Origin: Stenotrophomonas sp. ESTM1D_MKCIP4_1
GTDB lineage: Bacteria; Pseudomonadota; Gammaproteobacteria; Xanthomonadales; Xanthomonadaceae
Length of the DNA stretch: 64,000 bases
NCBI RefSeq assembly: GCF_003086895.1
Contig: NZ_CP026004.1
Span: 4,236,684-4,300,683 of the forward strand
Reading direction: 5' to 3'
Below, piece after piece: positions 62,826 through 64,000 of the stretch. The translations under genes were made by a program, and so were the position numbers. The notes beneath the pieces are model-generated. The model was not told the origin of the DNA. It saw only the letters and a program-made list of their open reading frames with translations, and did no database searches. How positions within the stretch are numbered: the stretch's first letter is position 1; every line of letters begins with the position of its first letter.

Positions 62826-64000
62826 CTACAACAACGTGCCGTGCAGGATGAGCGCGGCGATGCTGAAGTAGATCACCAGCCCGGTCACGTCCACCAGGGT
62901 GGCGACGAACGGTGCCGAGGCGCTGGCCGGGTCGAAGCCCAGGCGCTTGAGGATGAAGGGCAGCATCGAACCGGACAGCGAGCCGAAGGTGACGATGCCC
63001 ACCAGCGCCGCGCCGATGGTGATGGCCAGCAGGATCCAGTGCTCGCCGTAGTCATGCAGGCCGCCCAGCTGCCAGATGACGATGCGCACGATGGCCAGGC
63101 AGCCGAGGATGGCACCCAGCACCATGCCGGTGGGGACTTCGCGCAGGGCCACGCGCCACCAGTCGCTCAAGCGCAGTTCGCGCAGCGCCAGGCTGCGGAT
63201 CAGCAGCGACGTCGCCTGAGAACCGGAGTTACCGCCCGAGCTCATGATGAGCGGGATGAACAGCGTCAGCACCACCGCGCGCGCCAGCTCATCCTCGTAG
63301 TGCTGCATTGCGCTGGCGGTGAGCATCTCGCCCAGGAACAGCACGCTCAGCCAGCCGGCACGCTTGCGCAGCATCTCGAAGAAGCCGATCTGCATGTACG
63401 GCTTGTCCAGCGCTTCCATGCCGCCGAACTTGTGCGCGTCTTCGGTCGATTCCTCGATGAGGGCATCGAGCACGTCATCGACGGTGACGATGCCCAGCAG
63501 GTGCTGCTGCGCATCCACCACGGGAATGGCCAGCAGGTCGTGGCGGCGGATCAGCCGTGCCACCTCTTCCTGGTCCAGCAGGGCATCGACCGTCACCGGC
63601 GGATTGACCTGGGCCACGTCGAGGATCGACTCCTCCGGCAGGCCGGTGATCAGGCGGCGCATGGTCACCACCTGCTGCAGCTGCTGGCTGGCCGGGTCAA
63701 GCACGTAGATGGCGTACACGGTTTCGCGGGTGCGCTCGACCTGGCGGATGTGCTGCAGGGTCTGGGCCACTGTCCAGGTCGCGGGTACGGCGACGAACTC
63801 GGTGGTCATCAGCGCGCCGGCGGTGTTGGGCGGGTAGCTCAGCAGGGTCTGGATCGCCCGACGGGCATCGCTGCCCAGCAGCGGGATCAGCCGGGCGCGC
63901 TCCTCTTCGTCCAGCTCGTGGACGATGTCGGTGGCGCGGTCGTCGGCCATCAGCCCCAGCAGTGCGGCAGCACGGGCCGGCGGCAGGGCGGCCACCAGCT
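62826..64000 (-). CDS. mgtE: Magnesium transporter MgtE, 5' part beyond the window
   Basis: This is the C-terminal 390 or so residues of an MgtE channel; about 60 residues of the N-domain lie beyond the right edge. The N-domain end (LPPARAAALLGLMADDRATDIVHELDEEE) is followed by a CBS pair (about residues 60-190 as seen) and five membrane helices. The conserved signature SSGGNSGSQATSL near the second helix is present, as is FKVLKRLGFDP-like FILKRLGFDPASAS before the last helix. It imports Mg2+ and gates on cytosolic Mg2+. Its TAG stop lies in a short GTAG hairpin. Confidence 0.93.
   Translation of the reverse strand, partial: LVAALPPARAAALLGLMADDRATDIVHELDEEERARLIPLLGSDARRAIQTLLSYPPNTAGALMTTEFVAVPATWTVAQTLQHIRQVERTRETVYAIYVLDPASQQLQQVVTMRRLITGLPEESILDVAQVNPPVTVDALLDQEEVARLIRRHDLLAIPVVDAQQHLLGIVTVDDVLDALIEESTEDAHKFGGMEALDKPYMQIGFFEMLRKRAGWLSVLFLGEMLTASAMQHYEDELARAVVLTLFIPLIMSSGGNSGSQATSLLIRSLALRELRLSDWWRVALREVPTGMVLGAILGCLAIVRIVIWQLGGLHDYGEHWILLAITIGAALVGIVTFGSLSGSMLPFILKRLGFDPASASAPFVATLVDVTGLVIYFSIAALILHGTLL

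Overview
The window looks like a chromosomal segment of a Stenotrophomonas species (Lysobacteraceae/Xanthomonadaceae, close to S. maltophilia). The reasons are very high GC content, the xanthomonad type IV minor pilin operon, a 741-residue dipeptidyl peptidase IV whose triad falls at Ser610/Asp685/His717 as in the S. maltophilia enzyme, and dozens of short palindromes beginning or ending in GTAG (the SMAG class of S. maltophilia). Genes are densely packed on both strands. I see no rRNA, tRNA, insertion sequence, prophage or CRISPR array.

Left third (1-25 kb). A four-gene DUF4129 / DUF4350 / MoxR / DUF58 operon is joined by ATGA stop-start overlaps. It is followed by a leftward DUF1190 / glutathionylspermidine-synthase-like / zinc-ribbon cluster. 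Then come housekeeping genes: ilvD, dinG, aroE and hemB, with small membrane proteins, a bestrophin-like channel, a DUF885 hydrolase, dipeptidyl peptidase IV and a glutathione S-transferase. A 160-bp tandem repeat array lies at 19.46-20.10 kb.

Middle (24-41 kb). A lipoprotein with a TonB-like C-terminus is followed by a leftward hydrolase / ABC ATPase / ABC permease operon, a diguanylate cyclase, and the operon fimT-pilV-pilW-pilX-pilY1-pilE. Divergent from the pilus operon is an AA10 lytic polysaccharide monooxygenase with a chitin-binding tail. Next are a RelE/ParE toxin-antitoxin pair and ferredoxin-NADP reductase. The pilus tip assembly and the chitin-active oxidase side by side would suit surface or chitin colonisation; that link is inference.

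Right third (41-64 kb). This part holds a YadGH-type ABC exporter, panE and an epimerase, tatD, hrpB, an RluE-type pseudouridine synthase, a methyltransferase with a signal peptide, two aldo/keto reductases, an Rrf2 regulator with a thioredoxin-reductase-like enzyme, a chemoreceptor, a LysR/MFS divergent pair, a Pat-type acetyltransferase, and the 3' part of mgtE.

The most distinctive structure is the intergenic repeat landscape. There are three palindrome classes: GTAG/SMAG hairpins, a GGGGTC...GACCCC hairpin present ten times, and a large element of about 200 bp present twice in opposite orientation. All 12 convergent gene gaps contain a hairpin, usually a repeat copy. In at least two and probably three genes the TAG stop codon is the TAG of a GTAG repeat. 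No wholly new multi-gene system is evident; the repeats and the Rrf2 operator are the best leads.
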